Shown: positions 8,125 to 16,452, counted from the stretch's first letter. The stretch: DNA of 64,000 nucleotides from Aristaeella lactis (GCF_018118585.1 NZ_CP069421.1:1178001-1242000), one strand, 5' to 3'. Notes: generated by a model not told the origin, from the sequence alone. Translations and numbers: made by a program.

Positions 8125-8178
8125 ATCTGCGAAGCAGATATTTCACATTGAGCGGCAAAGCCGCTCAATATTTCACTT
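8125..8178. repeat. Two more TATTTCAC-linked variable hairpins
   Basis: ATCTGCGAAGCAGAT and TTGAGCGGCAAAGCCGCTCAA are each followed by ATATTTCAC, the reverse complement of the linker at 7784-7891. The array abuts the inverted-arm element at 8007-8124. Confidence 0.85.
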
Positions 8179-8184
8179 ACCCGT

Positions 8185-8216
8185 AAAAAAGGCGTGAGCC
8201 TTAACTCACGCCTTTT
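8185..8216 (-). terminator. Intrinsic terminator of the SH3/PG-binding gene
   Basis: On the minus strand, GGCGTGAG, a 6-nt loop, CTCACGCC and a run of T. It lies 16 bp after the stop of the gene at 8232-9239. Confidence 0.85.
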
Positions 8217-8231
8217 GGTCTTACTTTTTTC

Positions 8232-9239
8232 TCACCAGCTATGCTTCAGCGCCTCTTTCACGCACTGCTGATGCATATCGTCCACTTTCTTGCTTCCATG
8301 GGTCTTGCTCCCGGAAAAGTGAATGCAGAAGTGGCCTTCGAAGTTGTTGTCGTCGATCGTCTGGGTTCCGTGGGGCATTCCGTTCATGGATGCCGCGTAC
8401 ACATGTCCGTCATACTTGACCAGAACCGCCCGGCGCTTCCAGCTCCATCCGCCGTAGATGCTCTTCAGGGTTGAAGTATCATCCTTGGATTTGGGCTCCG
8501 CGTCCAGGTGGTTGGCGCCGCTCCACCGCTTGCAGGTGAACACCTTGCCGGTCTTGATATCCTTCACCTTGAAGGTGGCGCCTTTCGGAATCTTCTTGCT
8601 TCCGCCGTTAAACCAGTCCAGCTTCTCGGTCTTCCCTGTTGTCTCAGATCCGGAGGCGCTGTCCGATTTGGTGGCTTTCTTCGCGTCTTTGGAATTCAGT
8701 TTCGCCAGGGTTTTCGCCCCGACCTTTCCGTCATCGTCCAGGCCGTTACGCTTCTGGAAGCTCTTGACGGCGCTTTTGGTTCCTTTGCCGTAATCCCCGT
8801 CTATGCTTCCGCTGTAATAGCCAAGACTTTTCAGTTTCTTCTGTACCTTTTTTACAGCACTGCCTGTGTCGCCCGGTCCGCAAGTCCCGTCATCCTTTTT
8901 CTTTTCGGACTTGTCGGATTTTTTGTCTTTTGAGTCGTTTTTCTTGTCTTCTTTTTTGTCAGACTTTTTTTCTTCAGTTACTTTAATGTACTTCTTATAA
9001 ACATAGCCGGTTTCCCCGCCAGCGGACACTTTGTACCAGTTGCCCGTGGTATCCTTGATGGTCACTTCTGCCCCTTCCTTGAGGACTTTGACCACTTTGC
9101 TGTCGGAATCTGCGCTTTTGCGCATATTCAGGGAGGTGGCTGTAACCTTGCCGGTCTTAGCGAGGGCGACACAGCAGGGAATCAGGCACAGAAGGAGTGT
9201 CAGGATCAAAAAGAGTTTGCATTTTTTCACCCTGCGCAC
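8232..9239 (-). CDS. Secreted SH3b / peptidoglycan-binding protein
   Basis: A 335-residue exported protein. A signal peptide covers about 1-26 (cleavage near ALA-KTG). A bacterial SH3 domain lies at about 30-85 (VTATSLNMRKSADSDSKVV). Next come a very Lys/Asp-rich linker (about 88-118) and a peptidoglycan-binding repeat (about 120-180, LKSLGYYSGSIDGDYGKGT). The C-terminal 120 residues contain AASMNGMPHGTQTI and HFCIHFSGSKTHG, a conserved-looking His-rich domain that I cannot name. The start is GTG, preceded by GAGGAAGG. It probably acts in the cell wall; an enzymatic role for the last domain is possible but unproven. Confidence 0.8.
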   Translation of the reverse strand: MRRVKKCKLFLILTLLLCLIPCCVALAKTGKVTATSLNMRKSADSDSKVVKVLKEGAEVTIKDTTGNWYKVSAGGETGYVYKKYIKVTEEKKSDKKEDKKNDSKDKKSDKSEKKKDDGTCGPGDTGSAVKKVQKKLKSLGYYSGSIDGDYGKGTKSAVKSFQKRNGLDDDGKVGAKTLAKLNSKDAKKATKSDSASGSETTGKTEKLDWFNGGSKKIPKGATFKVKDIKTGKVFTCKRWSGANHLDAEPKSKDDTSTLKSIYGGWSWKRRAVLVKYDGHVYAASMNGMPHGTQTIDDNNFEGHFCIHFSGSKTHGSKKVDDMHQQCVKEALKHSW

Positions 9240-9406
9240 CTGCCTTCCTCAATTGATTCAGGCTTATTTTATTACGCATTTGTTACAATGTCAAGGATTT
9301 TAGGCAAAAACTTGTAATAATTACGGTCATTTGGTAATAATTTTGACAATTTTTACAAATCCGGGTCATTCACCCCTTCCGAACCCTTCCTGTTTTCAGA
9401 AAATCC

Positions 9407-9435
9407 TTGACACATAAGTCTTCCTATGGTAATAT
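9407..9435 (+). promoter_or_regulatory. Sigma-A promoter of rplJ-rplL
   Basis: TTGACA (9407-9412), a 17-bp spacer, then TAATAT (9430-9435). This is close to the consensus and just upstream of the L10 leader. Confidence 0.88.
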
Positions 9436-9440
9436 AGCCA

Positions 9441-9535
9441 ACGGTTTCCGAAGAAACCAGTGCCGTAGACAGCCGGTATCGCAAGATTTAATGGGGTTTC
9501 CCGCCTGCCGAGGTGTAAGTGGATTTCGATTTTAT
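9441..9535 (+). promoter_or_regulatory. Ribosomal protein L10 leader
   Basis: Contains CCGTAGACAGCCGG, GCAAGATTTAAT and CCTGCCGAGGTG in the order found in L10 leader RNAs (the Rfam L10_leader type) of Firmicutes. In that family the L10-L12 complex binds the leader and represses expression. Here it lies between the promoter and the attenuator hairpin, upstream of rplJ, as expected. Confidence 0.9.
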
Positions 9536-9536
9536 T

Positions 9537-9568
9537 CCCTTGCGCCTGCACGCAAGGGTTTCTTTATT
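9537..9568 (+). terminator. Attenuator terminator in the rplJ leader
   Basis: CCCTTGCG, a 6-nt loop, CGCAAGGG, then TTTCTTTATT. It is placed between the L10 leader and rplJ, so leader folding can decide read-through. Confidence 0.85.
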
Positions 9569-9597
9569 CTGAACCGGAAAAGAGGTGCGCAAGAAGA

Positions 9598-10098
9598 ATG
9601 AGCGCTAATCTGGAAGCAAAAAAGCAGGTTGTATCCGACATCGTTGAGAAGCTGAAGAATGCTGAGTGCATGATGGTGGTTTCCTACAGCGGCCTGACCG
9701 TTGAACAGGTGACCGAGCTGCGTAAACAGTGCCGTGAGAACGATGTTCACTACTGTGTTCTGAAGAACCGCCTGGTGAACCGTGCCCTGCAGGAACTGAA
9801 TATCGAAGGTCTGGAAGGTCTGCTGGAAGGCCCCAACGCTTTCGTGTTCAGCGAAAAGGACGTTACTGCCGGCCCCAAGATCATTTCTCAGTTCATTGAG
9901 AAGAACAAGCTGACCTCCCTGGAGATCAAGGGTGGTCTGATGGGCACCGAAGTGATCGACGTCAAGGCCATCAAAGAACTGGCCGCTACCCCCAGCCGGG
10001 AAGAGCTGCTGGCCACCATGGTGGGCTGCCTGGTCTCCCCCGTCTCTGCCCTGGTTTCCGTTCTCGAGCAGATCGCCGAGAAGAAGGACGCCGCCTGA
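9598..10098 (+). CDS. rplJ: 50S ribosomal protein L10
   Basis: A 166-residue L10, the base of the ribosomal stalk, which binds 23S rRNA and the L7/L12 dimers through its C-terminal helix. It has the typical start (NLEAKKQVVSDIVEKLKNAE), the RNA-binding core (VVSYSGLTVEQVTELRKQCR, RLVNRAL) and the C-terminal stalk helix ending in IAEKKDAA. It is first in an rplJ-rplL operon with its own promoter, leader and attenuator. The usual upstream partners rplK-rplA are not here; rplA is at the other end of the window on the other strand. Confidence 0.97.
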   Translation: MSANLEAKKQVVSDIVEKLKNAECMMVVSYSGLTVEQVTELRKQCRENDVHYCVLKNRLVNRALQELNIEGLEGLLEGPNAFVFSEKDVTAGPKIISQFIEKNKLTSLEIKGGLMGTEVIDVKAIKELAATPSREELLATMVGCLVSPVSALVSVLEQIAEKKDAA

Positions 10099-10151
10099 TG
10101 ACAACCGCGGCATGATCGCCGCATGAACGAAAAAAAATGGAGGAAATGAAA

Positions 10152-10526
10152 ATGACTAATCAGGAAATTCTCGAAGCCATTGAGTCTATGACTCTGCTTC
10201 AGGTTAAAGAACTCGTTGACGAAATGAAAGAAAAGTTCGGCGTGACCGGCGCTATCGCCGTTGCCGGCGCTCCCGCTGCCGGTGGTGCTGCTGCCGCTGC
10301 TGAAGAAGAAAAGACCGAATTCGACGTCGTGCTGAAGGATGCCGGCGCTGAGAAGATCAAGGTCATCAAGGTTGTCCGTGAAGTCGTTGCCGGCCTGGGC
10401 CTGAAGGAAGCTAAGGACATCGTTGAGTCCGCTCCCAAGACCATCAAGGAAGCCGTCTCCAAGGAAGAAGCCGAGAAGATCGCCGAGCAGTTCAAGGCTG
10501 TTGGCGCTACCGTCGAAATCAAGTAA
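10152..10526 (+). CDS. rplL: 50S ribosomal protein L7/L12
   Basis: A 124-residue stalk protein that recruits translation GTPases. It has an N-terminal dimerisation domain (about 1-30), an Ala/Gly-rich hinge (about 35-55) and a C-terminal factor-binding domain ([20 protein letters not shown]). The ATG at 10152 is preferred over the in-frame ATG at 10137 because GGAGG (10139-10143) lies 8 nt before it. It follows rplJ by 53 bp and ends before a strong terminator. Confidence 0.97.
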   Translation: MTNQEILEAIESMTLLQVKELVDEMKEKFGVTGAIAVAGAPAAGGAAAAAEEEKTEFDVVLKDAGAEKIKVIKVVREVVAGLGLKEAKDIVESAPKTIKEAVSKEEAEKIAEQFKAVGATVEIK

Positions 10527-10545
10527 TTTCAAACGGTGCTCTCAG

Positions 10546-10575
10546 GGCGGACGCAATCGCGTCCGCCTTGTTTTA
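10546..10575 (+). terminator. rplJ-rplL terminator
   Basis: GGCGGACGC, a 4-nt loop, GCGTCCGCC, then TTGTTTTA, 20 bp after the rplL stop. Confidence 0.92.
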
Positions 10576-10663
10576 TACCCTTTTTTACTTTATAATAGTC
10601 AAGTCCGCTGAAGAGGAACGATATTCGTTCCCACTAGAATACCAATCATCTGACTCGTTTATT

Positions 10664-10770
10664 GTCATCCCGAGCGTAGTCGAGGGATCTTCCGGGAACG
10701 ATAGGGACGAAGCATCGCTCCCTGTGTCATCTCGACCAAGCATACCAAAGGTATGCGCGTGGAGAGATCT
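10664..10770. repeat. Two dispersed elements around a GGGAACGATAGGGACG fragment
   Basis: GTCATCCCGAGCG...GAGGGATCT (10664-10690) and GTCATCTCGACC...GGAGAGATCT (10726-10770) are variants of the dispersed element. The second carries a CATACC/GGTATG palindrome in its centre. Between them lies a piece of the inverted-arm element seen at 8007. This fills most of the 370-bp spacer after rplL, which has no gene. Confidence 0.75.
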
Positions 10771-10845
10771 GATCCATGACGGTTTCTGATTTCACCCCGC
10801 AACAGGAAACGCCGGAATAACAATTATGAATTGTGAATTTGTGGT

Positions 10846-10932
10846 GTTGTCCAAATCTTTGATCTGGGTAACAACCCCATACTACAGTTGTCAAAGTTCC
10901 GGAATGTAAATGAACGGAACTTTGGTAACAAC
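10846..10932. repeat. Pair of variable hairpins with constant GTTGT / GTAACAAC borders
   Basis: Hairpin 1 (10846-10875) starts GTTGTCCA and ends TGGGTAACAAC. Hairpin 2 (10887-10932) starts GTTGTCAAAGTTCCG and ends CGGAACTTTGGTAACAAC. Both pair GTTGT with ACAAC, bulge the same three bases (GTA), and then have different, self-complementary inner stems. They end 14 bp before the CHAP-protein start. Confidence 0.75.
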
Positions 10933-10946
10933 GATCGGAATGAATT

Positions 10947-11858
10947 ATGAATTGTAATCTTAAACGCTTCCTTTCCCTACTCCTTCTCTTTGCGCTTTTC
11001 CTCACACCCGTTTGCGCCGAAGAGGAAATCATCCCTCCTGCCTGGGACGTCCCGGACTATGTGACGGCCCTGCTTGAGGTCGCTTCGGAGGAAGTGGGCT
11101 ACACGGAAGACCACGGCCGAACCAAGTACGGTGAATGGGCCGGGGATCCCGCTGCCCAGTGGTGCGCGGAATTCGTCTGCTGGTGCGTGGACCAGGTGGA
11201 TCAGCGGACCGGCACTTCCCTTCTGCGGAGCGTCTATCCCTACTATACCTCCTCCAACACGGGCAAAAACTGGTTCATCAAAGCGGGCCGCTATGTGGTC
11301 CGCAAGGGCCGTGTGGAAGGCTGGGGCTATGAATGGCTGAAGGGCAGCGATTCCTTCATCCAGTCCGGAGACTATATTCCCCAGCCCGGGGACTGGGTCT
11401 TCTTCAACTGGGGCGGCGGCACCGACACGGAGCATGTGGCCATGGTGGAATACTGCACCCGGGACCGGTTGGGAAATGTCACCGTTCACGTGATCGAGGG
11501 CAACAATCCCTCCTCTGTCCAGCGCAATGAATATGACCTGAACAGCGGATCCATCCTGGGCTATGGCACCGTGCATGACGTGGCTGATATCACCATGACC
11601 TTCGGCTGCCTGGGTGAAAAGGTCTATACCCTGCAGGAAAAGCTGGCCTACCTGGGCTATCTGGACCCCTCCCTGGTCACCGGCCGCTACGGTGACGGCA
11701 CCGTGGAAGCTGTCCGGGCCTACCAGGAAGCCCATAAGCTGAAGGTAAACGGCATCGCCAACCTCCAGACCCAGGCCAAACTGGACGCGGAGTATACACA
11801 AGCCTATGACAGCGACCCGGATATCTGGGGCGTTGTGGATGATGACGAAGACTTCTGA
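10947..11858 (+). CDS. Secreted CHAP amidase/endopeptidase with PG-binding domain
   Basis: A 303-residue exported protein. The signal peptide covers about 1-24 (PVCAEEE). The CHAP domain (about 35-200) carries the catalytic Cys73 in QWCAEF and His163 in TEHVAMVE, so it probably cleaves peptidoglycan amide or peptide bonds. A peptidoglycan-binding repeat follows (about 218-268, LQEKLAYLGYLDPSLVTGRY). The tail is acidic (DDDEDF). The ribosome-binding site is weak and the 5' end sits in an AATTATGAATTG-type tract. A paired-hairpin element lies directly upstream. Confidence 0.85.
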   Translation: MNCNLKRFLSLLLLFALFLTPVCAEEEIIPPAWDVPDYVTALLEVASEEVGYTEDHGRTKYGEWAGDPAAQWCAEFVCWCVDQVDQRTGTSLLRSVYPYYTSSNTGKNWFIKAGRYVVRKGRVEGWGYEWLKGSDSFIQSGDYIPQPGDWVFFNWGGGTDTEHVAMVEYCTRDRLGNVTVHVIEGNNPSSVQRNEYDLNSGSILGYGTVHDVADITMTFGCLGEKVYTLQEKLAYLGYLDPSLVTGRYGDGTVEAVRAYQEAHKLKVNGIANLQTQAKLDAEYTQAYDSDPDIWGVVDDDEDF

Positions 11859-11928
11859 TTTGAAATCACTTTTTCTGTGTGATAAAATAAAGTGTTAAAA
11901 CAACTTCCTGATGAAAGGAATCATTGCC

Positions 11929-13542
11929 ATGACAAGGCGGATCCTGTGCGTGCTATGCGCGTTATTCCTGCTGTTTTCCGTGCTCCCGGCCGCCGCTGAA
12001 GGCGGTACAGACGGCTGTCACAGCTATGATTTTGACCTGTCATTCTCCATGAACGCGGATGCCTTCCCAAAGCTCATGCGTTCCAGGATGTCCGGATACG
12101 CGGCCCTGGTAAACTGCCTCGGCCTGAAGGGAAACATCGCCTGGAGTGACGAAACCCGCGGTATGGAGCTGGATGCTGTCCTCTATTTCAAAGACAATCC
12201 CTCCCTTTCCTATCCGTTCCGTCTCTACGGCACAAAGGAACGCCTGTTCCTGTCTTCCCCCCTGCTGAAGGATGAGGTCATTTTCTTCAACATGGCCGCC
12301 ACCCTGGAGTTCGCCGTCAAGGCGAAAAACACCCTGGGGCTTCCGCTTCCCTATTTTGCCTTCCTTTCCCCCTATGTCTGGGAATGGTCTTTCGCCAGCA
12401 TGTCCGCCCACTGGGATGAAGCCATCGGAAACTACACCGAAAGCGGAACCGTCACCCTGGATCAGTTCCAGACCCTGGCGGAACTGTGGCATGAAGACCT
12501 GGAATACAACGAGCACGTCCAGCGCTGGATCAACGCCCTTGCCGAGGGCGCCGATAACCGCCAGGCCGCTGAAGCGATCAACAAAGGTTTCTATGACAAC
12601 CTGATCTATTATTATGAACTGATCACCATGAACCAACCGCTGACAGTAACGGTCAGCGACGGTTCCATCACCTGGGAAAACGTACTGGGAAAGAAACTGT
12701 TCTCCCGGGAGGAAACATCTGATTCCCTGTCTGTGCTTCTTGACCTTCCCGCTTCCGAGAACGGTTATGTACCGACCCTCTCCCTGGTCAGCAATGACAA
12801 CGGTGATACCTACAACTTCGAGCTCCGTGCCGACCTGTGCAAGGAAGGCTACGAGATCCCTGTGGACGGCGTCATCGAAAAAGCCAAAACTTCCAATGCA
12901 GCAGCGGAGGATATTCCTGATGAGATCATGGAAGAGGAAGTGATCGAACCGGAGGAAGAGGAAGAAGAAATCGTAGAGGAAGTCTACGAGGAATACGAAG
13001 ACGACTACAACTACGATTATGAGGATGAGGAATTCGATTCCTATGTCGAAGAAGAGGGTTTTGACGATGTAGCCGCCCTGCCGGACCTGCTGCTCCACGT
13101 CTACGCCAACGGCGAAAACCTCCCCAAGGAGCTTCCGGCGGATTCCTCCTTTGACCTGACCGGCACCACCTTCGGAGAGGTTTATCCGGACTATTCCTTC
13201 TGCCTGCACGGAGAAACAAAAAAAGACGGGTATCTGCTGCTCTCCCTCCGCAAGCCCAAGCCTGCGGATGATCCGACAGAACCCGAAGAAATCTTCAGCT
13301 GCAGCGGCTCCATGGTTCCCGCGGAACCCCGGGAAATCCCGGATTATATGCAGCTGTCCCTGGATACTTATTACAATGTCTTTTCTTTCAACGAAACCCG
13401 GCTGGCGGAGTTCCGGAACAAGGTGGTTCCCCTGGTCCTCAGGAGCGTGCTTTCCTTTGTGAACGCGATGCCCACTTCAGCCTGCCAGAGTTTCCTGGAT
13501 GACCTGACCGACAGCGGCGTGCTGAACATGCTGCTGGATTAA
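11929..13542 (+). CDS. Secreted protein with acidic linker, function unknown
   Basis: A 537-residue exported protein. The signal peptide covers about 1-26 (cleavage near AAA-EGG). A roughly 300-residue N-terminal part resembles beta-rich surface proteins but shows no motif I can name. Next comes an extremely Glu/Asp/Tyr-rich linker of about 60 residues, then a 170-residue C-terminal domain. The ATG at 11929 is preferred over the one at 11911, since AAAGGA lies between them at the right spacing. It follows the CHAP gene by 70 bp on the same strand. Its 3' end overlaps the convergent dapF by 4 bp. I do not assign a function. Confidence 0.7.
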   Translation: MTRRILCVLCALFLLFSVLPAAAEGGTDGCHSYDFDLSFSMNADAFPKLMRSRMSGYAALVNCLGLKGNIAWSDETRGMELDAVLYFKDNPSLSYPFRLYGTKERLFLSSPLLKDEVIFFNMAATLEFAVKAKNTLGLPLPYFAFLSPYVWEWSFASMSAHWDEAIGNYTESGTVTLDQFQTLAELWHEDLEYNEHVQRWINALAEGADNRQAAEAINKGFYDNLIYYYELITMNQPLTVTVSDGSITWENVLGKKLFSREETSDSLSVLLDLPASENGYVPTLSLVSNDNGDTYNFELRADLCKEGYEIPVDGVIEKAKTSNAAAEDIPDEIMEEEVIEPEEEEEEIVEEVYEEYEDDYNYDYEDEEFDSYVEEEGFDDVAALPDLLLHVYANGENLPKELPADSSFDLTGTTFGEVYPDYSFCLHGETKKDGYLLLSLRKPKPADDPTEPEEIFSCSGSMVPAEPREIPDYMQLSLDTYYNVFSFNETRLAEFRNKVVPLVLRSVLSFVNAMPTSACQSFLDDLTDSGVLNMLLD

Positions 13543-14372
13543 GCGTCATACTCCGCGTCGAACACAAACTCGGCCGGTCCCTCCTGGAACACATGATTGG
13601 TTTCAGTATCCCATTCCACCGTCAACGGTCCTCCGTTCAGTTCGAGGACCGCTTTTTTGTCGCACAAACCGTTCAGTACAGTGGCCACCAGTGTGGCGCA
13701 GGCACCTGTGCCGCAGGCCAGCGTTTCCCCGCTTCCCCGCTCCCAGACCCGCATCCGCAGGTGCGTCCGGTCTTTCACGGTCACAAACTCCACATTGGTC
13801 TTCCGGGGGAACAGCGGGTTCACCTCGATCTCCGCGCCGACGCCATGGACGTCAAAGCTGTCCGCGTCATCCACAAAGATCACCGCATGGGGATTACCCA
13901 TGCTCACGCAGGTCATGCGGAAAGGCTGTCCTTTTGCTTCCACGGCAGCCCCGACAACGGGATTTCCGGACACGTTCACCGGAATTTTCGCGCCTTCCAG
14001 CTCCGGTTCGCCCATATCCACCCGTACAGTTTCGGTGACGCCGTCCTTCACGGCCAGCTTCAGGATCTTGATCCCTGCGCCGGTCATCAGGCTGATCTCC
14101 GTCTTGTCGCTCAGGCCCCGGTCATGAATATACTTTCCGACGCAGCGGGACGCGTTGCCGCACATCTCAGCCTCGCTTCCGTCCGCGTTATACATCCGCA
14201 TGCGGAAATCCGCTTCCTCACAGGGCATGATCAGCACCAGGCCGTCCGATCCCACGCCGAAGTGACGGTCGCTGATCTTCCGGGCAAGCGCCGCGGGATC
14301 CGCCACCGTTTCCTCCAGGCAGTTTACATAGATATAATCGTTTCCCAGGCCCTGCATCTTGGTAATCTTCAT
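13539..14372 (-). CDS. dapF: Diaminopimelate epimerase
   Basis: A 277-residue PLP-independent epimerase converting LL- to meso-diaminopimelate for lysine and peptidoglycan. Both catalytic cysteines are present: Cys71 in EMCGNASRC and Cys220 in LACGTGACAT. The N-terminal KMQGLGNDYIYV is also diagnostic. The length is normal. Its ATG overlaps the stop of the preceding membrane-protein gene by 4 nt. It converges with the secreted-protein gene, sharing 4 bp at the 3' ends. Confidence 0.97.
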   Translation of the reverse strand: MKITKMQGLGNDYIYVNCLEETVADPAALARKISDRHFGVGSDGLVLIMPCEEADFRMRMYNADGSEAEMCGNASRCVGKYIHDRGLSDKTEISLMTGAGIKILKLAVKDGVTETVRVDMGEPELEGAKIPVNVSGNPVVGAAVEAKGQPFRMTCVSMGNPHAVIFVDDADSFDVHGVGAEIEVNPLFPRKTNVEFVTVKDRTHLRMRVWERGSGETLACGTGACATLVATVLNGLCDKKAVLELNGGPLTVEWDTETNHVFQEGPAEFVFDAEYDA

Positions 14373-14899
14373 CTGATCTCTCCTGTAGCCGCCACTGCCG
14401 CGCCGGGTGTGACTTCCGGCAGGAGTTCGGTTTCTTCTTCTTTGAGTCCCCTGCGGATAAACTTGTTCAGTTCCTGCAGGCGCTTAATGCGTCCTTCCAC
14501 CCGTTTCCCCGTCAGCGCCTTGCTGCGGTAGCGGTCAAACAGGGCCCGTACGCCCATGGTCACGGGGATGGCCGCCCAGAAGCCTGTAAGGCCCGTTACA
14601 GCCGCTCCGACGCCCATGGCCGCTCCGGTCTTCACCATGCGGTAGGCGCCGTCTTTCAGGCCTGTTTTGCCCGGTTTCCGTCCAAGCAGAACCTTCGATC
14701 CCTCACTGACGGAGATCACCATAAAGGGCAGAATGCCGGACACGCTTTCGGTCAGTTCGGTCAGCAGACCGGTTTCCTCCAGCAGTCCCGTATCCACCGC
14801 GATCTCATCCACATAAGTCAGTCCCGTCGCGATCGTATCCACAACGGTATCATGCTGACGCTTGCGGTATTCTTTTACGAGTTCTTCGTACGTTTTCAT
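14369..14899 (-). CDS. Conserved membrane-associated protein, unknown function
   Basis: A 176-residue protein with a glycine-rich hydrophobic stretch at about 90-118 (TGAAMGVGAAVTGLTGFWAA) and a moderately hydrophobic segment near 45-62. The rest is charged. It has weak resemblance to EcsC-like proteins in the hydrophobic part, but I cannot confirm this. GGGAGGTGAG lies before the ATG. The overlap with dapF (ATGA) shows co-transcription and coupling. Confidence 0.6.
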   Translation of the reverse strand: MKTYEELVKEYRKRQHDTVVDTIATGLTYVDEIAVDTGLLEETGLLTELTESVSGILPFMVISVSEGSKVLLGRKPGKTGLKDGAYRMVKTGAAMGVGAAVTGLTGFWAAIPVTMGVRALFDRYRSKALTGKRVEGRIKRLQELNKFIRRGLKEEETELLPEVTPGAAVAATGEIR

Positions 14900-14951
14900 C
14901 CAGGCTCACCTCCCGCCCAGAGGAACAACAGCCTTCGGTTGTTGTTCCTTC

Positions 14952-15062
14952 AATGCAGAATTCAGAATTCAGAATTCAGAATTATATAGTGTTTTCTTTC
15001 CTGTTAAGCATTCTTACATGCTGTCATTCCGAACGGAACGCAGTGAAGTCGAGGAATCCCTT
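14952..15062. repeat. CAGAATT microsatellite plus dispersed element
   Basis: Four CAGAATT-type units (14952-14984), then a variant dispersed element (15023-15062, GTCATTCCGAACGGAACG...GAGGAATCCC). This is the spacer between two minus-strand genes. Confidence 0.75.
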
Positions 15063-15118
15063 GCTAAATCGGCTGCGGTTCCAAATTGCCGAATCGTTCA
15101 CAACATTATGAGTGTCCA

Positions 15119-15562
15119 TCAGAAAAACTTATTGATCACCGTTACGAGAATCCACGCTGCTGCCGCGATGCTCACGATCAGCGTTATGCCTTTGATAATC
15201 CCGCCGGACTTTTTCTTATCTTTCGCGCTTGTCTTCGCCTGCTTTTCCAGCAGGGAAATGCGGCTCCGCAGTTCTGTCACAATCTTATCCTGCTCCCGGC
15301 GTTCTTCCTCAAGGGAAGTCTCCAGCACGTCGATGCTGCTCTCCAGCTTCTGGATGCGCTTATCCTCCTGGGCGGCGATCCCGTCCACTTCCTTGCGCAG
15401 CCGGGTCTGGTCCTCGCACAGGCCTTCCGCCACGAGGGTCATTTCCGCTGTAAACTGTTCGATCAGCTGGTTTGTATTCTCGCCCTTGACCATTTTCAGG
15501 GCGCCGTCCCACAGGGTGGGTTTCTTCGTTTTCTCAGCAGTGAGGGTCTTTTCTTCTTCCAT
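15119..15562 (-). CDS. Tail-anchored coiled-coil protein
   Basis: A 147-residue protein. A polar N-terminus is followed by a long heptad-rich coiled coil (about 45-115, with RIQKLESSIDVLETSLEEER) and a single C-terminal transmembrane segment (ITLIVSIAAAAWILVTVI), so it should be anchored with the coiled coil in the cytoplasm. The ATG at 15562 is chosen because GGGAGG lies just upstream; the open frame extends further without a site. The function is unknown. Confidence 0.7.
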   Translation of the reverse strand: MEEEKTLTAEKTKKPTLWDGALKMVKGENTNQLIEQFTAEMTLVAEGLCEDQTRLRKEVDGIAAQEDKRIQKLESSIDVLETSLEEERREQDKIVTELRSRISLLEKQAKTSAKDKKKSGGIIKGITLIVSIAAAAWILVTVINKFF

Positions 15563-15632
15563 ATAAACGCCTCCCTTCCCCCTGAATTGTACCATATTCG
15601 AATCTTTTGACTCAATAATCTTCCCGGGATTA

Positions 15633-16343
15633 TCAGATAGTGAACACAAAACGATCACCGCGGATCAGCTGGACATTGGTATGCAGGGGCCGTCCCCGCT
15701 GGTCGTAGATCACCTCATGCAGCCGGATCAGCGGAGCTCCTGTCTCCATTTCCAGTATCTTTGCTTCCTCTTCACTGGCATAGTGGATCGAAACGTCATG
15801 CAGCGCCAGTTTCGGTTCCACACCGTATTCCCGCAGAATTCCGTAAAGGCTTCCAGTCAGGTCCTGGTCCTGCAGCCAGGCATAGGCCATGGAGAAGTGA
15901 TTCCGTTCCAGCACCACCGGCACGCCGTCTCCCCTGCACACCCGCAGGACTTCGAGCACCTTTCCGCCCCGGCTCATATTCAGTTCCTCCGCAGCGTCAG
16001 CGTCTGCATCCGTTTCCTTCACATGGATCACATCGATGGAGGGACGCATTTTGTTCATCTTGCAGGAATCATGGAAGGTATGCAGGCTTTTCAGCGGCAG
16101 GCTTCCCCTGGGCGAGGCCACAAAGGTCCCCTTTCCCTGTTTCCGCTCCAGCAGGCCTTCCGTGGTCAGCTCCGCCAGCGCGCGGCGCACTGTCACCCGG
16201 CTGACCTGGTACAGCCGTTCCAGTTCGTGTTCCGGCGGGATCTTGCTGCCGATGGGATAGGTTCCCTGCTCAATGTCCGCCCTGATCCGCGTCATCAGCT
16301 GATGATACAGCGGGCTGTAGCTTTCTGCCTGTAAATTCTTCAT
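15633..16343 (-). CDS. GntR-family regulator (HutC/UTRA type)
   Basis: A 236-residue DNA-binding regulator. The GntR winged helix covers about 1-70 (SKIPPEHELERLYQVSRVTVRRALAEL). A UTRA ligand-binding domain covers about 90-235, ending in HTNVQLIRGDRFVF. The HutC subfamily usually senses a sugar phosphate or amino-acid metabolite, but no target gene lies next to it here. The ATG at 16343 is preferred because GGAAGG precedes it. A likely operator lies 40 bp upstream. The Tn7-like element is inserted 115 bp upstream, so any former divergent target may have been separated from it. Confidence 0.9.
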   Translation of the reverse strand: MKNLQAESYSPLYHQLMTRIRADIEQGTYPIGSKIPPEHELERLYQVSRVTVRRALAELTTEGLLERKQGKGTFVASPRGSLPLKSLHTFHDSCKMNKMRPSIDVIHVKETDADADAAEELNMSRGGKVLEVLRVCRGDGVPVVLERNHFSMAYAWLQDQDLTGSLYGILREYGVEPKLALHDVSIHYASEEEAKILEMETGAPLIRLHEVIYDQRGRPLHTNVQLIRGDRFVFTI

Positions 16344-16382
16344 GAATAACACCTTCCGGATCTCTGGGATCATTTGTCAATA

Positions 16383-16404
16383 TGTATTGATACATTTCAA
16401 TACA
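16383..16404 (-). promoter_or_regulatory. Probable GntR operator
   Basis: GTATTG (16384-16389) and CAATAC (16398-16403) form an inverted repeat upstream of the GntR gene, within an overlapping TGTATTGATACA near-palindrome. This suggests autoregulation. Confidence 0.5.
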
Positions 16405-16452
16405 ACATAACAATATTACCACTTCTCCGGCAGGAAATCAAATGACGTGCTG

